This document shows, one piece after another, positions 34,519 to 46,790 of a stretch of DNA of 64,000 nucleotides. Origin of the DNA: Ananas comosus (taxonomy: Eukaryota > Streptophyta > Magnoliopsida > Poales > Bromeliaceae). Under the pieces are notes generated by a model, which did no database searches, was not told the DNA's origin, and was given only the letters and a program-made list of their open reading frames with translations. The first letter of the stretch is position 1. Each line of letters begins with the position of its first letter. Made by a program: the position numbers and the translations under genes. The stretch lies in contig NC_033621.1 of assembly GCF_001540865.1 (NCBI RefSeq), positions 6,679,758-6,743,757 of the forward strand. Direction: 5' to 3'.

Positions 34519-36057
34519 TTTTAGAAAGAGTAAAAACAGGGGCTTCTAATGACTTTCTAATGCAACAGAGAAATATAGAATTAACAGAAAGCAACAGAGC
34601 GAAATTCATATTCTTATATCTAGGTTTTTTCGTATTTAGAAAAAAAGGAACTCATTGACTTTTCTGGCACATTTTTCAACACTTAATTTTGTTTTATGCC
34701 TTTTGCACCTCCTAGTGATTGAATCTTAAATATTTAAATAATTCCTTCGCTACTGTTTGGACTATTTTGTTGGAGTATGGATCCAAGTTCGTTAGGAAAT
34801 TGAGTATTTTCACCCAAACACCAGTGTACCTTGTCCATTTAAGGATTGAAGTAACATACAATCTGCACAATATGCCTGCTCAATATGCCTCATAGTGACC
34901 AAAGAAAAAGAAACAAGGTAAACAGCTGATTGGTATCAGGACTCAAATCTGCTTTGATGTGATTTTTGGAAGCTGGTACAAAGCCAGTCAGATTGGCTAT
35001 AAACCTTTCGTTTCCAATTCTCTCTTAATGCAGCTGCTGATATTGGTGTTGCTCGCTGTGTGACTTCGGCCATAAATTCATTTTGCACTGTCACTTTTGA
35101 TGCAACGCCTAGTTTATTAAATTAATATGTAAAAGCCCTTGTTTTCTTCTACGTGGATTAACAATTTGAAGGATTGTTTCCGGAAAAAATGACTGCTGAT
35201 TACTTTAAGGTTTCAGAAAAGAGGAGTAAAAACAGGGGCTTCTAATGACTTTCTATCGCGACAAAGAAATATAGAATTGATGGAAAGCAACAGAGCGAAA
35301 TTTATATTCTTATATCTAGGCTTTTTTCGTATTTAAAAAAGAAGGAATTCATTGAAATTTCTGGCACCTTATTCAACACTTTTTTGTTTTATGCCTCCTG
35401 CACTTCCTAGTGATTGAATCTTGAATATTTAAAATAACTCCTTTGCTACTGTTAGGCTTTTTTCGTATATCTAGGCTTTTTTCGCATTTAGAAAAGAAGG
35501 AACTCATTGAAATTTCTGGCACCTTATTCAACACTTTTTTGTTTTATGCCTTCTGCACCTCCTAGTGATTGAATCTTGAATATTTAAAATAACTCCTTTG
35601 CTACTGTGAGGACTATTTTGTTCCTAGTGGTTGTAATATGGATCCAAGCTTATTAGGAACTTGATTATTTTCACCCAAACACCGCTGTAACTCGTCCATT
35701 TAAAGATTGAAGTAACAGACTATCAGTATGCCTGCCTCATAGTGACCAAAGAAAAAGAAACAATGGTAACCAGCTGATTGGTATTAGAACTTAAATCTGC
35801 TTTGATGTGATTTTTTGGAAGCTGTTACGAAGCCAGTCAGACTGGCTAATGCTTATGTTGCCATTGTGAAAACTTTCGTTTCCAATTCTCCTTTAATGCA
35901 GCTGGTGATACTGGTGTTGTTCGCTGCAGGAGTTCGACCACAAATTCATTTTGCACTCTCACTTTTGATGCAAACCCTAGTTTGTTAAATTAATATGTAA
36001 AAGGCCTTGTTTTCTTCTGCATGGATTAACAGTTTGAAGGATTGTGGCCAATAAATT
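34519..36057. repeat. Tandem duplication of a 0.7-0.85-kb unit
   Basis: Unit 1 (about 34519-35207) and unit 2 (about 35208-36057) both start AAAAACAGGGGCTTCTAATGAC near the left and end GACTGCTGATTRCTT near the right, with shared order throughout. Unit 2 also has an internal partial copy (about 35454-35600). Divergence is several percent, with short indels. No conserved ORF was found. Confidence 0.8.
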
Positions 36058-36779
36058 GACTGCTGATTGCTTGAAAGCAGGAAAAAGACTGGTCATGCAT
36101 CTTTGCTTGAATTTAATAGCGCATATGATTTTATTGTATCAAATATCGAGAATGGTTGTTGCAAAGCAAAATTACTGGAAGAGGAGATATAAGCAGCAGT
36201 TTGCAAAGAATAAAGGGAAAACTTTCATGGATTATGCTTAGTATGGTTGTTTGGCTTAACTTTGCTTAGGAGTTTTTGGATTGACATAACTACTGTTTGG
36301 CCATAAGCTTAGTGAGAGTAGAAGTTGGTCCCATTGTTGACTTTGATAACATTGATGGAGATCAACAACCTAGTCATGGGGTCAATTTACTGAGAGTAGC
36401 ATTCCCTTGGAATGTAGTCATCTTTCATGGCAAAATCTGAAATGTTGCCTGCATCTAGTTGGCAGATCTCTTTAACATTGTCGTGGTTAACGCTGGAACT
36501 AATGTTTGAACTTCGCTCAATCCCCAAAATGTTAGTGCAAACATTCCTTCATGACAAGAACAAATTGCTTACGGGACATTCGTTTCAATGGTCTGTAGAA
36601 TTCTAGGAATCCTCTACATTTTCTATTTAAGGTACTCAAATTGTCTCAATGTAACTCAAGTTGGGAATATGTAAAAAGCTTTGCTGAGGTGGTTGAATCA
36701 TCCTAGATTCGCAGGTAGTAGGCATGTTACAATACCATGGTTGAAAGAACTTTGCCATTTCCATGGTTCATGGGAATTA

Positions 36780-37118
36780 GGGGCCGTTTGGTTCAAGGTT
36801 TATAATGTTTTGGGAATGTTGTTTATATAAATTTGGAATGACAAATTTGTTACTAACTCACCAACCGCTTGGGTTGAGAGGTTGTTAAAAACTAGTATAT
36901 TCTTTTTAATGAACTACTAATGATTCCCATCAAGTATGGAAATGAGAATAACTCCTAACCTATGATAATCTAGTATTTCTACCACCTAGGAATCTACAAT
37001 GATTCGACTACTTGCCTAACACCTTTTACAACTACCCAACTTGAGTTGAATGATAATGATTTTAAATATTTTCAACAGAAAATACCGGTATATTACAAAC
37101 TGTGAACCAAACAGGCCC
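36780..37118. mobile_element. Tourist-like MITE (339 bp)
   Basis: The ends are GGGGCCGTTTGGTTCA and TGAACCAAACAGGCCC, flanked by TTA (36777-36779 and 37119-37121). This is the end type and target of PIF/Harbinger-derived Tourist MITEs. No ORF. Confidence 0.85.
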
Positions 37119-37121
37119 TTA

Positions 37122-38239
37122 CAATAATACACAACTACACGAGTCCCTTGCACCCTCCCAACATAAGTGGCGTGGCGACAATATTGTCAGTCCATATATA
37201 AAATGTGTGGCACTCCGGATACTACAGACTTGTGAAACGAATAACCCTTGGAAAGAAATTCATCATTGTTTTTCATGCGGACTTTCTTGAGGGGTTGATC
37301 CTTGTTGTGTGGCTCTAAAATGCAAAGAAGGTTGATTAGTTTAACCTCCAACTGGGAGTCGCAGCTTTAATAACTAGTCCTAATGTCTAAACCAAATTTT
37401 TAGAGACTAGATTTTAGCTTAACTCTTGATTTTAACTTAACTCTTGATACCTGACTCTTAAGTTCTAATTATTATCATTCTTATTTTTGGTGGGGAACTT
37501 TTTCAACTTTGAATTGTACTTCATCTAACTTGATATTGTTTGGAAAGACTTCTATGGCTCTACCTACTTCTAGCTAGAGGTGTCAGTATTGGAGAAGACT
37601 ACAAAATTAGTTCTCTTCTAGATGCTGATTTAGCGAAAAAGAAAAAAGAAAGAAAAAGGAGGAAGCTTGACTGCTTGAGTTGAAGCTCTTGCAATTAGTT
37701 GATGGTGAAATTGTTTGATCACTAGTAACCTCATTCTCATCTGTTCTGCACATAATTCACTCTTATGCTTTCTTCTTTCTAGTGTTTTGATTAAATGCAG
37801 TTTTACTGTCATATTGTCGACTTGAATTGCTACATGATGCAGTTATAGGGTGGTACTATGACCATTCTTTTCCTTTTTATTGGTTTCTGTAAATTATCTT
37901 ATTAAACGTACTTATGGAGAACTTCCTGTCTAGTTTACGATGTTGTGCTGACAAGTGACTCCTAACTCCTTTTGTCTTTAATTTAGTCAACAAACTCTTT
38001 TTGTCTCTAATTTAATTAACAAAATACTTGAATCAACAGAGTGATTTATGTTGTACATATGGATCATATGATTTTCTTCACTCCTTAGTTAGCCGTGTGT
38101 GATTTCAATGTAGCACATATAGGTATTGTAGTTTTCTTTGCTTAATTTAATCGTAAATTTACTTTTGTTGTTACCTATTATTCTTTTGTGTTTTCTTGGT
38201 TGGTCCGTTCGCCATTAAATATTCTTTCCTTTGCAACAG
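37122..38239. other. Sequence upstream of the first recognised DNAJC8-like exon
   Basis: T-rich, intron-like DNA up to the acceptor TTTGCAACAG at 38239. I searched it, and the rest of the window to the left, for HPDK and the flanking J-domain pattern and found none. Confidence 0.5.
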
Positions 38240-41200
38240 CACTGGCAAAAGCTCAGCAATTACTGCTTGATCCACAAGAAAGGGATTATATTCTTAACCA
38301 AGTCAGTGCCGCAAAAGGTGTGCAAATAATCTCTAACCTTATTATATTATCTTTATATCAGAAAGACTAAAGTATTTTTTGGACAATTATTAATCTTACT
38401 AGTCCATTTTTCTGTAGGATTCTTAAAATTGGGTTGTCTTTGTTGAGCATTAGTAATCAGAAAAGGATATTCTATTTCTATTTCTCTTTTTTTTCTTTTG
38501 ATTTGGTGGGGGTGTTTGGGGTTTTCAGTGTGCGCAGCGCTGTTATGAGGTTGTTCTTCTAATAAAATGCGACTAGAAGATTTGTTGATCAAATACATTT
38601 CTAATGTGATGTTGATGCTTCATTTGAATGAGTCTTCTAGGGGTTTTTATCTTCTTGAAATCATTTAAGATGGGAAACATTTGATATACTAACAGATGAA
38701 ACAAATTGTTACTGTATGTTGTGAACTGCAGAAGAGCTTAGGTTAAAGAGGAAGAAAGAGTTGAAGAAGGACAATGCTTCGAAAATAAAGGCACTGGTAG
38801 ATGAGGTAAAATGAGCTGTTTTATAATTTAATGTTTCACATGTTTCTGCTGGAGTACTTTTCCAAATCTCGATCTTTTTACATAATCTGCTATAAATTTT
38901 GTAAACCTCTTCTGTAGGTACATTACATAATAGACTAGTTTTAATAGAGATAAAAAATGGAAATTTCTTATATTTATGTGATGACACTTCACGACTTGAA
39001 TAAAACATTTTTTTTCATAGAATTGTGTAAATATGCTTATTTTCTTGTAAGTACTTTGTGTGTACAATTGTTTGTCATGACATCATTAGGTAACAATTTC
39101 CAAAATTTTATCTTATGAAATTTGTGTCAATCATTCATAGTTGTATTTTTTTTATGCATTTGTTCTCATCATATCATTATCCTATATTTTCCCAGGATGA
39201 TGCAAGACAAATTAGAAAAACCCTACTATGTTTTGCAAGTCATGAACCCAAAATATGTTTAAAACCAAATTTAGAATTTTCTAGAAATTTTAGGGCGTGT
39301 TTGGTTTGCCCATTTTTCACCTAGGAATCGGAATTGGAATGCATGATTCCGTTTGTAGGTGTTTGGTATGCGGGAATACCATTCCAATTCCGATTTCTGG
39401 GTGGAATGGGATCCCCCCAATCACTACTTTTTCCATTCTGGCCTAGGAGGCTAGTTTGGAAGTTAAATTTGGGTGGAATAAATGTTTGTTCGGATTAAAT
39501 TTAAATTTTTAACCTTATTTTTTTAATTAAATATAAGTTTAAATTCAGAAATTAAATTTATAATTTTAAATTTTAATTTGAACTTGAATTAAAAGTTAAA
39601 ATTCAATAAAGCATTTAGAATCTAATTTATGAATTTGAATTAAAATTCAAATTTAAAATTTAAAATTTAAAATTTATTTAAAATTTAAACGACAATTATT
39701 TTTTAGACTGTTTGAAATAAGGATATATTATTTTGGGTAATTTTATATTGTTACCAGCAATTTTAGTTTGTTATAATATTGGTCTTAAAATATGACTTCT
39801 CTTTCACTTTTCTTTTCTTTTTTTGAGGAAATGATTTTGTTTTGTTAACTATTCTATTTATTAGAATCATATAAAATTTTGTGATTTGTATGTTACCATA
39901 TAATTATTACAATAAAAGATAATAATAAATAGTTTATTTTCATATTAAATAATATAAAATATAAAATTGTCTTAATTTTCATTAATTAATTATTTTATAA
40001 GTTGCCCATTTATATTTAAATAGAGTATTCAAAATGGTTAAAAGTAATTAAAATGTATTATAAGGATAAAATTGGTACATTAATTTGATTTCGTTTCTGA
40101 TATCTACATAAACCAAACATTGACAGTAGGAATGGTTCATTCCGATTCTGATTCCAGTGGCGAATCAAATAGAATGAGTTAATTGAGTCATTCCGATTCC
40201 AATTCCAGCTTATTTCGATTCTGATTCCGATTTTTGATTCAAACTTCGAACCAAACACAGCCTTAGGGTATTTTTCAAAAGATTTTTTTAAAAAATTAAG
40301 AAAATTAAGAGAAAATTAAAGAAAATAGCTGATAAATAGGAAAAAGTCAGAACATTCATAGAATTGTTTTAGAATATTGGAAAGGCAAATTGGAAGAAGA
40401 ACAAAAGAGATAAAGGAAAGAAGAAAGGATGAGGAAGGAAAGAGAAGATAGAATCTTTTTAAAAAGAATTTTGCCGGTGCATACGGTAGAGAAATAGAGG
40501 AGAAGAAGATACCATGCCGCAGTCAAAACACAGAACCTAAATTTTATTCCATCATAACTCCTCTGAAATTATAAGGTATAGGCTATATTTATAATCTTGA
40601 AAACATAATCCTAATCTAAAACACATCGCACGATTGTAGGCATCTTCTCCTATTTCGAAAATATCTTATAAAAGTCTAAGCCAAATTAATCCTAAAAATC
40701 TTTGAATAACTAAAACAAACTAATAAATGCAAAAATTGACTCAAATAAATAAAAGATGACTCGACCGAACCCTCTTTGAATATGGTTCTGCATCATTCGT
40801 TTCTGCTGCGCGGGATCTCGTCCTCGCGATCAACACAATCAAAAGAAGTTAGTAGCACCAAACCATTATACATATATAATGATGCATTTCGACGCCTAAA
40901 TATCAAATAATTTCGTTAGCACCATCCTCATGACTGTTATTTGGAACTCAACTTGTGGCAAAAGAGGAGCCTTTGGCGGTGGTAACAGAGGTGGGATAAT
41001 AGGCACCTCAGCAATCAGCTTAGATGGCTCCAAAGTTTGTAGAGTCGATGAAGGTGGTGAAGAGTCAGACATGAGTGGATGTGGTTGCATCGACTTCGGC
41101 TTCTTGACTCTTGGAAAAATAGCATATTGAATCCCATTATCGTGACAAATATACTTATTTCCCTTCATGATTAGAAAAAGCATTATTTGCCTCATGCCAT

Positions 41201-44200
41201 GGTCGTCCAAGTATTATGTCACATCTCTTAATATCAACCATGATGAATACAATTTTCTTTTTGTATTCATCTTGCATTGTGAGTATGCTGAATTTAATAT
41301 CTTGGGATTTGATAATAGTGTCATCATAAGACACAAGATAAGGAGACAAACAACGACACAATAAGATCTAATTTTTCTATGTTTTCTTGAAATAAGATTA
41401 TGAGAAAATTGATGATTAATTTGTACTCGACAAGGAACACCAAATCTCATAGCAATTTGAAAAGAACAAGTAAAAGAAATAGAATTCATGTTTTGAAGGA
41501 GTTGTTTGATTTCGGCTAATTGTTGGTTACTTTGAACCAAGTTCAAATTTATTTGGTTATTTGCGGCTTGAAGAGATTGCAAATCAGTTTGTAACTTTTT
41601 GAAGCGAGTGTTGGTATAAAGCTCAAATTTTTTAAACATTTAACTAAGTTCTGCATTTGTTGGTATTTTGAAAATTAATTTATTGATCAACGTTGCTCTA
41701 ATACTAAAATTGATGCAAGACAAATTAGAAAAAAACTTGCAATTGATGACCTTAAAATCTGTTTAAAACCAAATTTAGAATTTTCTAGAAATTTTATAGT
41801 AATTTCCATTTTTTTAAAAAAAAATTAAGAAAATTAAGAGAAAGCTAAAGAAAATAGCCAATAAATAGGAAGAAATTAGAAAATTTATAGATTTGTCTTA
41901 GAAAATTGGAAAGGCAAATTTAGAAGGAAAATATGAGAGGTAGAGGAAAGAAAAAAAGATAAGGAAGGAAAGAGAAGATAGAACTTTTTTAAAGAAGAAG
42001 AATTTTGCCGGCGCACACGGTAGAGAAAGAGAGGGGAAGAAGAAGAAGATACCTATGGAAGAAGGTGAGACTTGTGGTGGATAGTGGCTATGGATCGATA
42101 TTCCCAAATTAGGGTTCCTGCTCTGATACCATGAAAGAAGGGCAAAAAGGATACCCTCATGGATTCTATTGATGATGTTATATAGTACAAGAGATGAGTC
42201 TAATATAGTAACAATGTCTAATATAGTAACAATATAACTAGGTATCTCATATCATATAATCCTACTCTAAATATGTCGTAATATATAGTATCCTTATATA
42301 GCATGAGATATTAAATATGTCGTAACACCAACCCCTAGAGGGTGTACAAGCTTGTAGGATAAGGAATACCCTAACAGTAGAATCGGGGGTTTTCTTTTTG
42401 GACTGTGGTGGGTCAGCTCTTTATTTTTGATTGCTGAGTATTCTTAAATGTATAGTTTCAGGAAGGAAAAACTGTAAGCATACTTACTGTTTCATTCTGT
42501 CCTGTTTAGAAGGATACAGAGGATGATGAATTTTAATATTTCTTCAATTTTAGTCATTTACATATTTTTTGTTATTTTTGTTCCTTCGTTGTTTTGCACA
42601 CGTGGGAGTTGGATTGTAGCAGGGAGGGGATGGGGAGAAACCACTTCACTTTTTTTTTGTATGATTGTGAATACTTGCATAATATAATGTCTTGATGTTC
42701 TCATATGATGCTGCATGGTGGTGTTGTGTTTACCAATTTTCTAGGTACTAATCTGCGGCCTTTCAAGTGAATAAAATTTTTCATACGTTTTATCATGTTA
42801 AAGTGAAAGTATCATGATCTTTATGAGTTGCTTAGGAATACTGATGATGATCTGCTTCTGTTTTGCTTGCAGTACAAGGTGGAGCGTTTTTCTTTTTTTC
42901 ATTATATTCGCTTTGTTTCATGATTTCTTCATATTCATGCTGAATGATAAAGAGGAAATGTACATATTTTGCGGGGCAAAATTAGGGCTTTTCTTTTCCT
43001 TGATTATTTCTTTGGAATGATACAACAAAACTACAAGAGTGAAAATACAATTAAAAAGTTGCCTTAACTACATACAGGGAAAGTATGAAGTGCAGTATGA
43101 GCAATCAGAAGAATTTCAGCAGCAGTTAAAGATAAAAGTTCGTGAAATATTAACTGAGCAAGAATGGCGTCGAAGGAAAATGCAAATGAGGGTCTGAGCA
43201 ATCATATTAATTAACTTCATTTTGTATCAGATAAAATAGTATTCGTATCTAAACATGCATATTTATATATCAAGCAGATATCAGAAGAGGAAGGAAGGCT
43301 GAAAAAGGATGAAGAAGAGACAAAGGAGATGATGAAAAGGAAGCGTGAACATGAGGAACAGTGGGAGGAAACAAGAGATCGGCGAGTATGTGCTCTAAAT
43401 CTCCTTTGTTCGTCAAACTCTTTTCCTTTTTTACTTCTGCAGATTTACCTGCCATAGACTCTGAAATTTACTTACAAATTCAATGTGAAATTCAGTAATG
43501 AATATTTTATTTTCTGGAATTCAACTACAACAATGCGCATGCAAAAGATTTTCTGAAGTTATGAATAATAGACATTGCCTAATCATTTCAATTTGGCTGT
43601 AAATAGTAGGCAATTAGGCTTTATTTTTTTTATGTTCGTTTTTGCAATATGACTCTACAACCTACTGCCGGACTTTGTATTAGATCATGTAATCTAGCAG
43701 TAATGCTTATGTTGTCTATTTACTACCGTCTGTAGAGACAAGTGACTTTGTTTCTTCGTCTCTCTTGGGATCATTCCTTCTGGTCATACTTTATTCTAGT
43801 TTACTGGAACTCTGCCTACATTTTAGTTGTACAATGGCCAAATCCCATGTTGTTTGGAGCAGGCTAGATTATTCTATTGATGATGAAGGCTTTTCATATT
43901 GTGTTCTTTTTTTGTTTTTTGTTTTTTTTGTGTTTGTAGCTTAGTCTTCCCTGTTTGCATCCTTTATTTTTTCATTAGATGAAACTGGTAAATTTTGTTG
44001 CATGAGCCTGAAATGACAGCTAGAGGTCTTTCTACTTTTCTATTAGCTTATAATTCGCTTGTAATCCATGAGATATGCGTGTAGCTGAAGTTATTATTCT
44101 TAATGAAGACCAGTTATAAAAATATTTTGTTTTAATTAATGAAGTCTTTTGAGCCTAGTATTGTGTTATTTACTGTTTTTATTGTTTAGGCATAGCAGAT

Positions 44201-46394
44201 ATAACAACGGCCTTGACAAATTCAAAATTTTGCTAGAATTAACTGAAATGTTACAAGTAGAAGTTTCATTTTTTATTAATGATGACACAATATTTGTCCA
44301 TACTGCTCTTTGGAGTATGTTTTAAAGTTATGATAGCATATTTTAATTGTCAATTTCACCTTTTTTTTGGATATTTTTCCATATTAATCCCTTTTTAAAA
44401 TCTTTTAATACTGTATGTAAGTATCTCAGAACATCAATTTACATGATAGTTCCTCAAATCAATTTTAGTTTGCATGTCATTCCCTCAGGTTAAAATTAAT
44501 GGCATCTTTATAGAATGTTTTCCCATTATGCTTTAAATGTGTGTACGTTTCTGACACTGAACAAATATTAGGCCATTTATTCCCAAAAAGCACACAACTT
44601 TAGGCAATGACGTCATTCAAGCATCACCTAAAATCTCAATAATTTATCTCCAGTAATCTTCAGAAGAGAAAAGGTTAGCCGCAGCCAACAACGGGGTGGT
44701 CATAGCTGATTAAAATTGAGAAAGTGGAGAAACTAGCTTTCTTCAAAGCGTTTACAGTTTTTTCATAGATTCTAGTGTAGACGATATACGATTTCAGGGA
44801 ACAAGAAGAAATTTGTGGGTAAACGGATGTTTTACCTTATCGAGTTTTCAGTATTGAAAAATTTTGATGTAAAGACTTTATGCCTAGTGGACAGTGATTT
44901 GAGGAGCAGTGAGTACAATAATTATTGTTTCCCTATGCTATCAAATTTGAAGAAGTGCTATTTGTTACATGTTAGTCCCTTTTCTGGTGTGGTTTGTGAG
45001 CTTCGAGGCTCAAAAAGCAGAAGCACTAGCATGAAGTTTGTTCTTTAGCTTCAGCAATACACCGGAGGAATAATAATAACTAAAATTCTGTTTGGGCTGC
45101 TTCAACTCTTCAAGCACTACTTAAAACAACACTTCTGCTGATATAGAGCTGTGCCATGTAGGCAAGCAACAGTGACTCTGCTTTTCTAACATGTCATTGA
45201 TATCATATTTATTTGCAAGAAACATAGCCTTATCTCTTAATTATTGGGGCTCTGCTTTAAAATTTCCTAGTTGTACTATTACGAACCTTTCTCTTAATTA
45301 CTGGGGCTCTGCTTTAAAATTTTCTAGTTGTACTATTACGAACCTTTCTCTTAATTACTGGGGCTTTACTATAAGAATTCATTAGTTCTACTAATACGAA
45401 CACATTTTGCTTATATTGATTTCCTCTATTCACAGGTTTCAAGCTGGAGAGATTTTATGAAGTCTGGGAAGAAGGTGTGGAAATATCATTTTATTTTTTT
45501 ATTATGGTATATTGCATGTTTGGTCCTCAAACTATGAGGTGCATGACATTTGGTCCTCAAATTTTAATATGTTATAGTTTTTTGTTTGAACTTTAAGAAT
45601 TGTTGCAATCAAGTCCCACAGCCTAATTAAATTGACTATATGTTGACACATCGCTGATATAAAAGTGATGTAGCATTCTATTTATTAGCGCATCATTAAT
45701 AATATCATTGCTGCATCACTTATAAATTAGTGATACATCAACATCCAGTCAACTATGTTAGGTTATAAGACTTGATTGCAATAATTTTGAAAAGTCTAGT
45801 CAGAAATTATAATTATTTAATTTAGGACCAAAATGTCACCCGCCTTGTAGTTTGAGGACCAAATGTGCAACTTATCCTTTTTATTAAATTGACGTTGAAA
45901 ATGCAGAAATCTCTCCTGAAACTATGCGATTTGTGCTTTCCCTTATACAAATATCAATCTACATTTAACCTCGGCGTTATTTCAGACCATTTCTTGACGT
46001 GTTTCCATCCAAGAAATATTATACTATATTGTTAATTTACCTGTTGCAATATTTTTGTATCATATTTTAGTAATTTTTAACTGTTTGTGAACGCTAAATT
46101 GAATAAATATGATTGAAGGGAATTTATGCAAAATATCTAAACAGTAAGGGGGTTAAATGCAGGTTTTTGTTTTTATTGAGATTGATGCTTTATCATCATG
46201 TTTTCAAATGGGAAAGCTAAACTAAAAATATTTTGCTTAGCCACTAATCTCGGTGTAGTAGTGTGCAAACTTTGACATGATCTCTGCGTCTTTACTATGT
46301 TCTGTAGGGTAAGAAAGGCGAGATAAAACCCCCGAAGCTCAAGACAGAAGATCCGAACAAATCTTACGTGCAAAGGCCGGTAAAGCGCGGATGA
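38240..46394 (+). CDS. DNAJC8/SPF31-like protein, last six coding exons
   Basis: Exons, all with AG/GT borders: 38240-38317, 38732-38805, 43078-43191, 43278-43385, 45436-45474 and 46308-46394 (stop TGA). Together they read about 167 residues with no frame break. The product matches the part of plant DNAJC8-like proteins after the J domain: AKAQQLLLDPQERDY, then a Lys/Arg/Glu-rich coiled-coil segment (EQEWRRRKMQMRISEEEGRL, HEEQWE), the WRDFMKSGKK block and the end EDPNKSYVQRPVKRG. Human DNAJC8 (SPF31) is a nuclear, spliceosome-associated J protein; a similar role here is inferred. The 38240 exon begins at codon position 2, so at least one upstream exon is required, yet no J-domain exon (HPDK motif) was found to the left. 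Either the gene's start lies beyond a very long intron or outside the window, or the locus is a 5'-truncated copy. Clean splice sites and codons argue against long neutral decay. Introns are 414, 4272, 86, 2050 and 833 bp; the large ones are swollen by transposons. Confidence 0.9.
39293..40262. mobile_element. Tourist-like MITE (970 bp) inside an LTR
   Basis: The ends are GGGCGTGTTTGGTTT and GAACCAAACACAGCC, flanked by TTA (39290-39292 and 40263-40265). Its insertion splits the left LTR of the gypsy-like element. Inner subterminal stretches are rich in GGAATCGGAATTGG and its complement. No ORF. Confidence 0.85.
40896..41640 (-). pseudogene. Gypsy-type gag/protease remnant
   Basis: The minus strand starts with MFKKFELYTNTRFKKLQTDL and a Gln/Asn-rich coiled segment (from 41639). 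It then contains VDIKRCDIILGRPWH (41155-41361 frame), which matches the end of Ty3/gypsy retroviral-type protease regions (LGRPW). A frameshift follows and the text continues as KYICHDNGIQYAIF into a Pro-rich end (to 40896). No reverse transcriptase or integrase is present. Confidence 0.65.
42055..42327 (-). mobile_element. Copia leader plus LTR fragment, same family as 28310-33513
   Basis: The segment TGGATCGATATTCCCAAATTAGGG, primer site TGGTATCAGAGC (minus) and LTR (42132-42327, TGAAAGAAGGGC to CGTAACA on the plus strand) align in order with 33240-33513 of the complete element, with clearly more divergence. Only the 5' end of an older copy is left. Confidence 0.8.
45234..45404. repeat. 3 x 57-bp tandem repeat near a 3' splice site
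   Basis: Units starting CTCTTAATTA(T/C)TGGGGCT begin at 45234, 45291 and 45348; the third is the most diverged. The array ends about 30 bp before the acceptor AG at 45434-45435 of the DNAJC8-like gene. Confidence 0.88.
45505..45877. mobile_element. Mutator-like MITE (373 bp) in the last intron
   Basis: The left arm GGTATATTGCATGTTTGGTCC.. pairs with the right arm, whose complement starts GGATAAGTTGCACATTTGGTCC; both continue CTCAAACTA for about 55 bp in all. A perfect 9-bp duplication TTTTTATTA (45496-45504 and 45878-45886) fits Mutator-like transposition. It lies just after the donor site at 45475. Confidence 0.9.
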
Positions 46395-46790
46395 AACCGG
46401 CACCATTTAGGGGCCCTTCGATCTTATTAGATGAGCAGCTGAATGGTTGGTGGTGTTAGTAGCTGTGGAGCAATTCTGCGGCCGAAAGATAAGGTGGTTA
46501 AAAACCTCGGGCGTCCTTCGTATCGTTTTATTTTGTTTCTACTGCGATTTGAAGTCTATCAAAATATCTGCAGAGTAATTCACTTGTCATTACAAGTGGT
46601 TGGCGAAATGTATTTCTATACAAAAATCAATCATGTTGATTCTGCAGGGTAATTTGATTCTGGAAGGTAAAGGTGGATCTTTTTACTTGAAAATGGCCTC
46701 AAGATTAGCGATCAGGATTAGCCCGTACATGTTTGTCCAACAATAGTTATTCATCCCAAGTATAAAAATAAAGAAGAAAATTGATATTTT
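46395..46790 (+). other. Probable 3' untranslated region of the DNAJC8-like gene
   Basis: Sequence after the TGA has no further exon. A canonical AATAAA lies at 46767-46772, about 370 bp beyond the stop, a reasonable poly(A) signal position. The true cleavage site is unknown. Confidence 0.45.

Larger units (their letters stand above)
39198..42054 (-). mobile_element. Small gypsy-like LTR element in the DNAJC8-like intron
   Basis: Two direct repeats, TGATGCAAGAC to GAAGATACC, lie at 39198-40514 and 41711-42054. The left one equals 344 bp once a MITE and its 3-bp target copy are removed, the same as the right one. On the minus strand the right repeat is followed by TAGTATTAGAGC (41695-41706), a decayed initiator-Met primer site, so it is the 5' LTR. 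The roughly 1.2-kb interior encodes only a gag/protease remnant. A 5-bp target duplication is not clear. Confidence 0.7.

Noticed and set aside
36044..36241. 65-residue plus ORF upstream of the DNAJC8-like exons
   Set aside because: I considered whether KRRYKQQF could be a J-domain helix (compare VKRQYRKLSL), but there is no HPDK after it and the surrounding text does not fit.
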